A stretch of DNA of 64,000 nt from Pseudomonas sp. PDM18 (GTDB taxonomy: Bacteria; Pseudomonadota; Gammaproteobacteria; Pseudomonadales; Pseudomonadaceae), in assembly GCF_014852585.1 (NCBI RefSeq), contig NZ_JACVBX010000003.1, positions 310,001 to 374,000 on the forward strand, read 5' to 3'. Made by a program: the position numbers and the translations under genes. Below the pieces are notes generated by a model. That model saw only the letters and a list, made by a program, of their open reading frames with translations. It did not search any database and was not told the origin of the DNA. Below, piece by piece: positions 1-7,363 of this stretch (position 1 is its first letter; each line of letters begins with the position of its first letter).

Positions 1-1
1 G

Positions 2-820
2 CTGGTGCTCCTCTCGGGCAAGGCCTTGGGCTATTCGGGCGATGACCTGAAGCTACTGGCCGCCACCATCGAATTCCTGCACACCTCCACCCTGCTGCAC
101 GACGACGTTGTCGACGCCTCCGGCCTGCGCCGCGGCCGCGCCACCGCCAATGCTCAGTGGGGCAACGCGCCGAGCGTGCTGGTGGGCGACTTCCTTTATG
201 CGCGCTCCTTCGAAATGATGGTCGAGCTGGGCTCCATGCCGGTGATGCGCATCATTTCCCAGGCCACCCGCGTGATCGCCGAAGGCGAAGTGCTGCAGCT
301 GTCCAAGGTCCGCGACGCCAGCACCACCGAAGAAACCTACATGGAAGTCATCCGCGGCAAGACCGCGATGCTCTTCGAAGCCTCCACCCACAGCGCCGCC
401 GCGCTGGCCAACGCCCAGCCGGAACAATCCGAGGCGCTGCGCCTGTTCGGTGACGCCCTGGGCATCGCCTTCCAGCTGGTGGACGACCTGCTCGACTACC
501 GCGGCGACGCCGCCAGCCTGGGCAAGAACGTCGGCGACGACCTCGCCGAAGGCAAGCCCACCCTGCCGCTGATCGCCACCATGCGCGACGGCACCCCGGA
601 ACAGGCCGCACTGGTACGCAAGGCCATCCAGCAGGGTGGCAGCCAGGATCTGGAGGGCATCCGCGCCGCCGTGGAAGCCGCCGGCGCGCTGGACTACACC
701 GCCAACCTGGCCCGCGAGTACGCCGCCCGCGCCGTCGACTGCCTGAAGGCGCTGCCGGACAATGAATACCGCGCCGCGCTGATCGAACTGGCCGAGTTCG
801 CCGTCGCCCGCACGCACTGA
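2..820 (+). CDS. ispB: Octaprenyl diphosphate synthase, 5' end missing
   Basis: Trans-polyprenyl diphosphate synthase that condenses IPP onto allylic diphosphates to make the ubiquinone side chain; cytoplasmic. About 272 codons are visible and the reading frame is open at the left edge, so the N-terminus (roughly 50 residues in this family) is missing. The first Asp-rich motif (LLHDDVVDASGLRRG) and the second (LVDDLLDYRG) are both intact, as are KPTLPLIA and the GK in LGKNVGDD. A strong rho-independent terminator follows immediately. Octaprenyl versus nonaprenyl chain length cannot be read from sequence. From memory, ispB occupies the same place in P. aeruginosa (PA4569), next to the small gene that follows. 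Confidence 0.93.
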   Translation: MVLLSGKALGYSGDDLKLLAATIEFLHTSTLLHDDVVDASGLRRGRATANAQWGNAPSVLVGDFLYARSFEMMVELGSMPVMRIISQATRVIAEGEVLQLSKVRDASTTEETYMEVIRGKTAMLFEASTHSAAALANAQPEQSEALRLFGDALGIAFQLVDDLLDYRGDAASLGKNVGDDLAEGKPTLPLIATMRDGTPEQAALVRKAIQQGGSQDLEGIRAAVEAAGALDYTANLAREYAARAVDCLKALPDNEYRAALIELAEFAVARTH

Positions 821-835
821 TCCGCCGTTTCGCCA

Positions 836-868
836 AAGCCCGCCCCGGTTCACCGCGGCGGGCTTTTT
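836..868 (+). terminator. Rho-independent terminator of ispB
   Basis: A perfect 9-bp stem AAGCCCGCC / GGCGGGCTT (836-844 with 857-865) is followed by a T-run, 15 bases after the ispB stop codon. Confidence 0.9.
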
Positions 869-939
869 GTTGCCTGTCTTTTGACCGGGAACAACAGATC
901 GTCGGCTGCGCGAAATTTTTTCCAATTCAGGCTTGCTAT

Positions 940-962
940 TGAGATAATAAGAATTATTCTCA
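940..962 (+). promoter_or_regulatory. Fur box (iron-responsive operator)
   Basis: TGAGATAATAAGAATTATTCTCA is a near-perfect palindrome. Its 19-bp core (943-961) matches the Fur consensus GATAATGATAATCATTATC at about 15 of 19 positions. It lies 29 bases upstream of the next start codon in a locally AT-rich stretch, as expected for a promoter repressed by Fe-Fur. Confidence 0.85.
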
Positions 963-990
963 TTAAACGGTCTGCACGGAGGAACACGCC

Positions 991-1215
991 ATGACCTACA
1001 TGATCGATGCCTGGCTGGATCGCCCGCACCCCTACCTGCGCATCCTGCATCGGGACACCGGGGAAGTCTGCGCGGTGCTGGAAGAAGAAGCCCTGGACGA
1101 GCTGCGCGAACAGGGCGGCCTGGAACTGTCGGAGCTATCCACCAGCGAGCCGGGCGTGCTCAAGGAGCTGGTGCGCAACCTCTTCCTGTTCTGTTACGCC
1201 CGCGCATTGCGCTAG
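991..1215 (+). CDS. Small iron-regulated protein of unknown function (74 aa)
   Basis: A 74-residue acidic cytoplasmic protein with no signal peptide or recognisable domain. It begins MTYMIDAWLDRPHPYLRI and contains a run of acidic residues (EEEALDEL) in the middle. A good ribosome site (GGAGG, 978-982) precedes the ATG. The Fur box just upstream implies expression under iron starvation. Its position after ispB matches P. aeruginosa PA4570, which I recall as strongly iron-repressed but uncharacterised. No catalytic motif is visible; a small regulator or adaptor is as likely as an enzyme. Confidence 0.85.
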   Translation: MTYMIDAWLDRPHPYLRILHRDTGEVCAVLEEEALDELREQGGLELSELSTSEPGVLKELVRNLFLFCYARALR

Positions 1216-1277
1216 GCGCACTTTACGATGGCGCAGGAAGCGCCGTCGGTGCTCCGCCGCCCGGGAGGCGGACGCAC

Positions 1278-1303
1278 AAAGGGGCGCCTGAGCGCCCCTT
1301 TTC
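1278..1303. terminator. Bidirectional terminator
   Basis: AAAGGGGCGC (1278-1287), loop CTGA, GCGCCCCTTTT (1292-1302). It lies between the small iron-regulated gene and the convergent fklB and is T-rich on both sides. Confidence 0.88.
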
Positions 1304-1348
1304 CTGCGCAGTCGCCAGGGATGGCACTGCGCAGCGAACCTTCGGGAA

Positions 1349-1966
1349 TCAGAGGATTTCCAGCAGCTCGACGTCGAACACCAGCACGCTGTGCGGCGGG
1401 ATGCTGCCGACGGCCTGGCCGCCATAGGCCAGCTCGCTCGGCACGTGCAGCCGCCACTTGCTGCCGGCGTTCATCAGCTGCAGGGCCTCGACCCAGCCGG
1501 CGATCACACCGCCTACCGGGAATTCGGCCGGCTGGCCGCGCTCGTAGGAGCTGTCAAAGACGGTGCCGTCGACCAGGGTGCCGTGGTAGTGGGTACGCAC
1601 GGTGTCTTCGCGGGACGGCTTGGCGCCTTCGCCGGTGGTCAACACTTCGTACTGCAGGCCGGACGGCAGGACAGTCACGCCTTCACGCTTGGCGTTTTCC
1701 ACCAGGTACTCACGGCCAACGCCGGCGGCGGCTTCGGCTTTCGCCTGGGCTTCGGCCTGCATGCGCTCGCGGATCACCTGGAAGCTGGCGGACAGGGCTT
1801 CGCCCGGAACGCGGCTTTCCACGTTGGCGTAGGCGTCGGACAGGCCGGCCAGGATTGCGTCGAGGGTCATGCCCGGAACCGGGTTCTCGCGCAGCTGGTC
1901 ACCCAGCTGACGGCCGATGCCGTAGCTGACGCGGGCTTCGTCGGTGGAAAGGTTGAGTTCGCTCAT
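1349..1966 (-). CDS. fklB: FKBP-type peptidyl-prolyl cis-trans isomerase
   Basis: Accelerates cis-trans isomerisation of Xaa-Pro bonds. The 205-residue protein starts at MSELNLSTDE, where GGAG lies about 8 bases upstream; a longer in-frame extension to 2011 is rejected because it is low-complexity and lacks a ribosome site. The N-terminal helical FKBP_N dimerisation domain spans about residues 1-90. The C-terminal FKBP fold includes LPSGLQYEVL, VRTHYHGTLVDGTVFDSS, PVGGVIAGWVEAL and AYG near HSVLVFDVELLEIL. There is no signal peptide, so it fits the cytoplasmic FklB subgroup rather than periplasmic FkpA. The usual length for FklB is about 205. Confidence 0.92.
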   Translation of the reverse strand: MSELNLSTDEARVSYGIGRQLGDQLRENPVPGMTLDAILAGLSDAYANVESRVPGEALSASFQVIRERMQAEAQAKAEAAAGVGREYLVENAKREGVTVLPSGLQYEVLTTGEGAKPSREDTVRTHYHGTLVDGTVFDSSYERGQPAEFPVGGVIAGWVEALQLMNAGSKWRLHVPSELAYGGQAVGSIPPHSVLVFDVELLEIL

Positions 1967-2066
1967 GGCGGCGCTCCGCTGGGGGTCAAAAAAGGGCCGC
2001 CAGCCTAGCACAGATGCACCGCCTCCCCCACCGCGCGAGCCTCGCGCAGCGCGCCATGCAACAGAC

Positions 2067-2363
2067 TCAGTGCAACGGGATGGTCACGCCCGCGCCGATG
2101 TCGCGCTCGTCGTCCATACCGCACATTTCGTCATGCACCACCGCGTGCACCAGATGGAACGGAACGTTGGGCAGCGCCTTGAGCACCTCGCGCGCATGAG
2201 CGACCGAACGCACGCTGATGACATGCCCTGCCTCGTCCTGGACCGGGTAGAAGCGCGCGCCCATACGAGCCTCCAGCACGTAGATATCGCCTTCCAGCGA
2301 CACGAGGTTGATCTCATCGATATCGCCGGCAACGGAGCGGCTGGTCAGTTCCTGCAGATTCAT
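2067..2363 (-). CDS. DUF6482-type small conserved protein
   Basis: A 98-residue cytoplasmic protein, MNLQELTSRSVAGDIDEINLV and onward. The start is fixed by a textbook AGGAGGTG 6 bases upstream of the ATG; an upstream in-frame extension is not credible. The pattern of a short helix, a beta-rich core (NLVSLEGDIYVLEAR, HVISVRSVAHAREVL) and an acidic HDEMCGM tail is that of the Pseudomonas proteins grouped, to my recollection, as DUF6482. No function is known. It lies between fklB and the UPF0114 gene on the same strand but has its own ribosome site and room for its own promoter. Confidence 0.8.
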   Translation of the reverse strand: MNLQELTSRSVAGDIDEINLVSLEGDIYVLEARMGARFYPVQDEAGHVISVRSVAHAREVLKALPNVPFHLVHAVVHDEMCGMDDERDIGAGVTIPLH

Positions 2364-2488
2364 ATGCTGCACCTCCTGCGGATTGATCCACGCAGAAGTC
2401 TTGACCAGCAGCCGCCCACCGCAAGGCGAAAACGCAACCGCCCGTCCGTTTTGCAACGAGCGGGCGGCGGGAATGACGCAGCAACGCC

Positions 2489-2983
2489 TTAGTGGTCGTG
2501 GCGCGTGGCCTTGTCCAGGTAGCCCATGGCGAAGGCCGAGAGGACGAAGGTGAGGTGCATGATCACGTACCACATCAGCTTGTTGTCTTCGATGTTCTTA
2601 GCGTCCATAAAGATGCGCAGCAGGTGGATCGAGGAGATCGCCACGATGGAAGCAGCCACCTTGTTCTTCAGCGAACTGGCGTCCATCTTGCCCAGCCAGC
2701 TGAGCTTTTCCTTGCCTTCATCGATGTCCAACTGCGACACGAAGTTCTCGTAGCCGGAGAACATCACCATCACCAGCAGACCGCCGACCAGCGCCATGTC
2801 GATCAGCGACAGCAGCACCAGGATCAGGTCTGCCTCGGCGATGCTGAAGATGCTGGGCAGGATATGGAAGATTTCCTGAAAGAATTTGATGGTCAGCGCC
2901 AGCAGGGCCAGCGACAGGCCGATGTAGATCGGCGCCAACAGCCAGCGCGCGGCGTACAACGAGTTTTCGACGAATCGTTCCAT
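2489..2983 (-). CDS. UPF0114 (YqhA/TIGR00645) inner-membrane protein
   Basis: A 164-residue integral membrane protein of the UPF0114/YqhA family. Three or four hydrophobic segments are visible: about residues 10-33 ([20 protein letters not shown]), 50-75 ([23 protein letters not shown]), 107-125 ([18 protein letters not shown]) and 138-155. The conserved motif [10 protein letters not shown] follows the second segment. Length is typical for the family. The function is unproven; a channel or transport role is only suggested by topology. Confidence 0.88.
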   Translation of the reverse strand: MERFVENSLYAARWLLAPIYIGLSLALLALTIKFFQEIFHILPSIFSIAEADLILVLLSLIDMALVGGLLVMVMFSGYENFVSQLDIDEGKEKLSWLGKMDASSLKNKVAASIVAISSIHLLRIFMDAKNIEDNKLMWYVIMHLTFVLSAFAMGYLDKATRHDH

Positions 2984-3169
2984 GGTGATTGTGGGAAATA
3001 TCTAGGGAAAGGGCCGCCGCAGTATAGCGGATGGCTTTTGCGAGTTATCCCGGCTTTCTATGGATAAATATGTCTGTGGATAAACAGGCGGGGCGCCACG
3101 GCACGAAACCGTAGCGACCAGGAACCCCGTAGCGTTCAGCGGATTGTGCGGGGGCTGCACAAGCGGCCG

Positions 3170-3511
3170 TCAACCTTCGGGGCGGAACTGGAAGTTGCCG
3201 ACATGGCGCGAGCGTTCGCCGTTCAGGCGGCGCAGTTCGCCCTGCAGGTGCAACTGCCAGATGGGGGGATCCTCCGCCACGATGTAGCCCTGCTGGGCCA
3301 GGCAGTCGGAGATCGCCTCGAGAACGCCTTCAGCCACAAAAGGCCCGCAGAACGGGCCCTGCGCCTTGATGGCGGTGGGCTGCGCGCCGGACATGCCGGC
3401 AGCGCACAACAAGGTCCAGAGTCCATTCTCTCCGGCCAGCGGCCTGATCTCGCACTCGATGCGCGTGGTCAGCCCCAGACAGGGGCGGATAAGGCAGAGG
3501 TTACGCGGCAT
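3170..3511 (-). CDS. Conserved hypothetical protein (113 aa)
   Basis: A 113-residue soluble protein (MPRNLCLIRPCLGLTTRIEC and onward) with a good ribosome site GAGGGTG upstream. It contains several cysteines, but they do not form a CxxC pair. I recognise no domain. It occupies the place of P. aeruginosa PA4575, between the UPF0114 gene and the LonB-like protease, all on the same strand. Coding looks real because of strong third-position GC bias and the ribosome site. Confidence 0.7.
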   Translation of the reverse strand: MPRNLCLIRPCLGLTTRIECEIRPLAGENGLWTLLCAAGMSGAQPTAIKAQGPFCGPFVAEGVLEAISDCLAQQGYIVAEDPPIWQLHLQGELRRLNGERSRHVGNFQFRPEG

Positions 3512-3611
3512 AGCGGCACCCTCGCGGTTGTCCTGAGTTCGAGACTACACCCAGGTTCCGACACGCGAAAGCGCGGATTTATTCCGTCATCTTGCAGACA
3601 ACGGAGTGAAA

Positions 3612-3648
3612 AACGCGCGGACAGGACGCCGTGGCGGCGCCCCTGTCC
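3612..3648 (-). terminator. Possible terminator of the LonB-like protease gene
   Basis: GGACAGG (3619-3625) pairs with CCTGTCC (3642-3648) around an inner GC-rich section. On the minus strand the stem is followed after about 6 bases by TTTTT (3609-3613). The gap between stem and T-run makes it imperfect. Confidence 0.5.
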
Positions 3649-3657
3649 TGACGTCAA

Positions 3658-6162
3658 TCAATCGGCGTCCTTCTTCTTGCGGGCGCGCTCCTTTTCGACG
3701 GGAGCCTTCTCGACCGGCACCTTATCCGCCTTAGGCTTGCTGGCTGGCTTGGCGGCGGCCTCCTTGGCGGGCTTTTCCTTATCCTCCTCGTCCATGCCCA
3801 GCTCGGAGATTTCCTTCAGGCGCTCGACGACGCGGGCGTTGACGCTGCCCTTGGGGAAGTGGCCCTTGGCATCCGGCGCACCGGCTGGCTCTCCGACCAG
3901 CAGGCTGAGTGCCTCGTCGGCCTGGCGCACGGCGTAGATGTGGAACTGGCCGTTGCGCACCGCCTGCAGCACACGCTCGTCGAGCATCAGGGTGGCGACG
4001 TTGGCGCGCGGGATGATCACACCCTGCTCGCCGGTCAGGCCACGTGCCTCGCAGAGGCGGAAGAAGCCTTCGATCTTCTCGTTGACCCCGCCGACCGCCT
4101 GTACCTCACCGAACTGGTTGATCGAGCCGGTGATGGCGAAGCATTGCCGCAGCGGCGTGCGCGACAGGGCGGAGATCAGCGTGCAGACCTCGCCCAGCGA
4201 GGCGCTGTCGCCGTCCACGTAGCCGTAGGACTGCTCCAGGGCGATGCTCGCGGAAATCTCCAGGGGGAATTCCTGGGCGTAGCGGCTGCCGAGGTAGCCG
4301 GTGAGGATCATCACGCCCTTGGAGTGGATCGGCTGGCCGAGGTTGACCTCGCGCTCGATGTCGACGATGCCGCTGCCGCCCGGATACACGGTGGCGGAGA
4401 TGCGCGCCGGCATGCCGAAGGCGGAGTCGCCGACTTCCAGCACGGTCAGGCCGTTGCATTTGCCTACCGCCGCGCCTTCGCTGTCAATCAGGATGATGCC
4501 GGCGAGGATGTCGTCGAGAATCCGCGCCGACACGCGACCGGTGCGGGTTTCCTTGGCCTTCAGGGCGCGCTCGATGTGGCCCAGGTCAGTCACTTCCTGG
4601 CCGGCCAGCTGGCGGATGAAATCTGCTTCGCTGACCAGCTGGAACAGGTCGCCAATGCGCGCCGAGAGGCGGCCCTGGTGTTCGGCCAGGCGGGCGCTGT
4701 AGGTCGCCAGGCGCGCCACGGCTTCACGGCTGAGCGGCGCCAGGCCCTCTTCGGAGGTGCGGGTTTTGAGCAGTTGGGCGAACTGTTCGAGGCTGTCCTC
4801 GGCGAGGGGGATGTCCTCGTCGAAGTCCACCAGCACGCGGAACATCTCCTGGAAGTCCGGATCGAGGTCCTGCAGCGTGTAGTAGATCTGCCGCGAGCCG
4901 ATGATGATCACCTTGAGGTTCAGCGGGATCACCTGGGGCGTCAGGCTCATGGCGGTCAGGCGGCCAAGCTCGGCCAGGGGCGATTCCATCTTCAGCTGGC
5001 GCGACTGCAGCGCGCGCTTGAGGGCATCCCAGACGAACGGCTCGCTCAGCAGTTTCTCCGCCTCCAGCACCAGGAAGCCGCCGTTGGCGCGGTGCAGAGC
5101 ACCGGGGCGCAGCTGGCGGTAGCTGGTGTAGAGCGCACCTTGGTCGGAGGCGTACTCGATGCGGCCGAACAGGTTGTCGTAGGTCGGGTGCGACTCGAAT
5201 ACCACCGGTGCGCCGCTGGTGGCATGGTGGCCGATCGCCTGGTTCGGCGCGTACTGCTCTTCCAGGCTCTGCTTGCGCTGCGGGTCGGTGCGCTCGGCAT
5301 CCACCAACTGGTCGACCACGGTCTTCAGCAGATTGAGCTGCATGGCCTGCAGGTAGGCGCTGACACCGGAGTTGTTGTTGTACTTCTCCACCAGCGGCGC
5401 CAGCAGCGGCTGCAGCGCCAGGGTGATGGTTTCCTCGTTGAGCTGGCGCAGCTGGTTGCTCGACTCGCGCTTCCACTGCGGCAGGCTGGAAAGCTCCTCG
5501 TTGAGATGCTCCTCCAGATCGGCGATGTCCGCATGGAAGCGCTCGCGCTCCTCTTCCGGCAGCTGGGCGAATTCGGCTTCGTCCAGCGCCTTGCCGTCCT
5601 TCATCGGGGTGAAGGCGATGTTGGCGCTGTCGCGATAAAGGGCGACTTCCTTTTCCAGCGCCAGGCGCTCGACAGTGTCCAGAGCCTTGTCGTAACGCTG
5701 GTTGAACGCGCGGTCAATGGCGCTCTTCTTCTGCTGGTAGGCCGGGTTCTCGAACACCGAGGGGAAGGTGGACAGCAGGTTGTCGATCAGGTGGTCGATA
5801 TCGGTGCCGAACTCGGCAGCGCTGCCCGGCGGCAGCTCGATCACGCGCGGCTCGCGCGAATCATCGAAATTGTTGACGTAGACCCAGTCGGCTGGCGTCG
5901 GCAGGCGCTTGCCCTCAGCCTTCAGATAGCGTTGCACGAAGGAGAAGCGGCCGGTGCCGGGCTCGCCCATGACGAACACGTTGTAACCCGGACGCGGCAT
6001 CGCCACGCCGAACTGCAGCGCCTCGACCGCACGCTCCTGTCCGAGCACGCCCAGGAAAGGCTCCAGTTCTTCGGTGGTTTTGAAGGGAAACTGTTCGGGG
6101 GTGAAGGGGCGGGTCAGTTCATCGGGCGCCAGGCGCAGGCCGGCAGCAACGGAATCGGGCAT
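3658..6162 (-). CDS. LonB-like ATP-dependent protease
   Basis: An 834-residue cytoplasmic AAA+ Ser-Lys protease of the proteobacterial LonB (AAA_32 / YcbZ-like) type. The N-terminal ATPase region carries a Walker A variant GEPGTGRFS at residues 66-74, followed by a long helical insertion (about 150-300). The C-terminal Lon protease domain carries the catalytic Ser653 in DGDSASLGE and Lys696 in GGVNEKIEGFF. The C-terminus ends in an unusual Lys/Ala/Pro-rich tail of about 45 residues (EKPAKEAAAKPASKPKADK type), probably disordered. It lacks the N-terminal LON substrate domain of classical Lon. It corresponds to P. aeruginosa PA4576. Substrates are unknown. Confidence 0.9.
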   Translation of the reverse strand: MPDSVAAGLRLAPDELTRPFTPEQFPFKTTEELEPFLGVLGQERAVEALQFGVAMPRPGYNVFVMGEPGTGRFSFVQRYLKAEGKRLPTPADWVYVNNFDDSREPRVIELPPGSAAEFGTDIDHLIDNLLSTFPSVFENPAYQQKKSAIDRAFNQRYDKALDTVERLALEKEVALYRDSANIAFTPMKDGKALDEAEFAQLPEEERERFHADIADLEEHLNEELSSLPQWKRESSNQLRQLNEETITLALQPLLAPLVEKYNNNSGVSAYLQAMQLNLLKTVVDQLVDAERTDPQRKQSLEEQYAPNQAIGHHATSGAPVVFESHPTYDNLFGRIEYASDQGALYTSYRQLRPGALHRANGGFLVLEAEKLLSEPFVWDALKRALQSRQLKMESPLAELGRLTAMSLTPQVIPLNLKVIIIGSRQIYYTLQDLDPDFQEMFRVLVDFDEDIPLAEDSLEQFAQLLKTRTSEEGLAPLSREAVARLATYSARLAEHQGRLSARIGDLFQLVSEADFIRQLAGQEVTDLGHIERALKAKETRTGRVSARILDDILAGIILIDSEGAAVGKCNGLTVLEVGDSAFGMPARISATVYPGGSGIVDIEREVNLGQPIHSKGVMILTGYLGSRYAQEFPLEISASIALEQSYGYVDGDSASLGEVCTLISALSRTPLRQCFAITGSINQFGEVQAVGGVNEKIEGFFRLCEARGLTGEQGVIIPRANVATLMLDERVLQAVRNGQFHIYAVRQADEALSLLVGEPAGAPDAKGHFPKGSVNARVVERLKEISELGMDEEDKEKPAKEAAAKPASKPKADKVPVEKAPVEKERARKKKDAD

Positions 6163-6258
6163 TGGAGGTCCTTGCTTCGAGCGGCGCGAGGCCGCGGAGA
6201 TTCGACCGCATTCTCGCGCCGCCCGCGCGCCACTGGCAAGGCAGTATTGGTGACAGTT

Positions 6259-6582
6259 TCAGTCCACCGCATCGGCGCAACGCAGGCAGTGCTCGGCAGC
6301 CGGCAGCGCGCGCAGGCGGCGCTCCTCGATGGCCTCGCCGCAACGCGCGCACTCGCCGTAGGTGCCGTCGGCCAGGCGCAGGCGCGCCAAGCCCACCAGG
6401 CGCATGCCCGCCTCCGCTTCGGCCAGCAGCGCGCGCAGTACGTCGTCGTTCTGCCGCTGCTGGGCCTGTTCGGCGAAGTCCGGCGAATGACTGCGGCCGA
6501 GGTCGCGGCGGATGGCTTCGGCGCGCTTGGAATACTCGGCTGCCAACTGGTCCAGCGCTGGCCGTGGATCGAAATCGCCCAT
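6259..6582 (-). CDS. TraR/DksA-type zinc-finger protein
   Basis: A 107-residue protein with an N-terminal helical region (RPALDQLAAEYSKRAEAIRRDLGR) and a C-terminal C4 zinc finger of the TraR/DksA family (CARCGEAIEERRLRALPAAEHCLRC, with the two CxxC pairs near residues 78-81 and 99-102). It is shorter than DksA (about 150) and has no DxxDxA coiled-coil tip, so it may bind the RNA polymerase secondary channel like TraR or have another role. It lies upstream of, and on the same strand as, the LonB-like gene, 96 bases away. It corresponds to P. aeruginosa PA4577. Confidence 0.87.
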   Translation of the reverse strand: MGDFDPRPALDQLAAEYSKRAEAIRRDLGRSHSPDFAEQAQQRQNDDVLRALLAEAEAGMRLVGLARLRLADGTYGECARCGEAIEERRLRALPAAEHCLRCADAVD

Positions 6583-6813
6583 GACTACTTCCTCGCAAGG
6601 GGAACTGATTCAAGTGTGGTCGGTTCCAAGACTTCCGCCGCTGATACCGATCAATTGCCGGTCATCCGAGACCCTCTCGCCAGCCCCGGCCATACTGATC
6701 AAGGCAGCGGTTGCCTTGACACCTGCAAGGCATTGGAGAAAAGCTCTGGCCAGGCGCTGTTTTGCTGTCAGCGACTGTTCAATGGTCCACGACCTCATAA
6801 AGAGAGAAAAACG

Positions 6814-7302
6814 ATGAAAAGGATTCTGCTCGGTACCCTCCTCGCCACCGCCTCCCTGAGCGCCCTCGCCGATGCACCCGGCAGCGACGGCTGCGGCTGG
6901 GGCAACATGCTGTTCAAGGGCCAGCGCGGCACCGCCACCCACGTCCTGGCAGCAACCACCAACGGCACCAGCGGCAACAACACCTTCGGCATGACCACCG
7001 GCACCAACGGCTGCCACACCAACGGTGCACTGACCTACGGCGGCAAGCCGATGATCGTGCTCAGCAGCATGATGGACGAACTCTCCGAAGACATGGCCAA
7101 GGGTGACGGCGAAGCGCTGACCACCTACGCCGTCGTGCTGGGCGTGAAGCCCGAGGACCGTGCGCACTTCGCCCAGGTCACCCATGAGCATTTCGCGCAG
7201 ATCTTCAACAAGTCCGACGTCACCGCCGAGGACGTCTACGCCAACACCCAGGCAGTCCTGAAGCAGGACAGCACCCTGGCCAAGTACGCCGAACAGGCCT
7301 GA
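6814..7302 (+). CDS. DUF3015 periplasmic protein
   Basis: A 162-residue exported protein. A Sec signal peptide (MKRILLGTLLATASLSALADA) is cut near residue 20. The mature part has the DUF3015 signature: GCGWGNMLFKGQ, then TTNGTSGNNTFGMTTGTNGC, with paired cysteines likely to form a disulphide. The ATG at 6814 has AAGAGAG upstream. DUF3015 function is unknown. It is followed, 61 bases beyond a hairpin, by a DUF4105 gene on the same strand; this pairing is, as I recall, common in Pseudomonas and suggests a shared envelope role. Confidence 0.85.
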   Translation: MKRILLGTLLATASLSALADAPGSDGCGWGNMLFKGQRGTATHVLAATTNGTSGNNTFGMTTGTNGCHTNGALTYGGKPMIVLSSMMDELSEDMAKGDGEALTTYAVVLGVKPEDRAHFAQVTHEHFAQIFNKSDVTAEDVYANTQAVLKQDSTLAKYAEQA

Positions 7303-7311
7303 CGGCCACGC

Positions 7312-7336
7312 GAGCCCGCCGCCTTGCGGCGGGCTC
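7312..7336 (+). terminator. Hairpin after the DUF3015 gene
   Basis: A perfect 11-bp stem GAGCCCGCCGC / GCGGCGGGCTC with a 3-nt loop lies 9 bases after the stop. The T-content after it (ATCCTT) is weak, so it may only partly terminate and may set the ratio to the downstream DUF4105 gene. Confidence 0.65.
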
Positions 7337-7363
7337 ATCCTTCCCCTCCAGTAAGCCCACTCG

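Noticed and set aside
3044..3083. Cluster of DnaA-box-like motifs (TGTGGATAA at 3075-3083, TATGGATAA at 3059-3067, TTATCCCGG near 3044)
   Set aside because: Only one is perfect. The same 9-mer also occurs near 41460 and inside the PhzF-like gene, so clustering may be chance; no origin genes or AT-rich unwinding region is present.
3859..7302. A 1147-codon open frame on the plus strand
   Set aside because: It is mostly antisense to the LonB-like protease and arises from high GC content. Only its last 162 codons (DUF3015, own ribosome site and signal peptide) are real.
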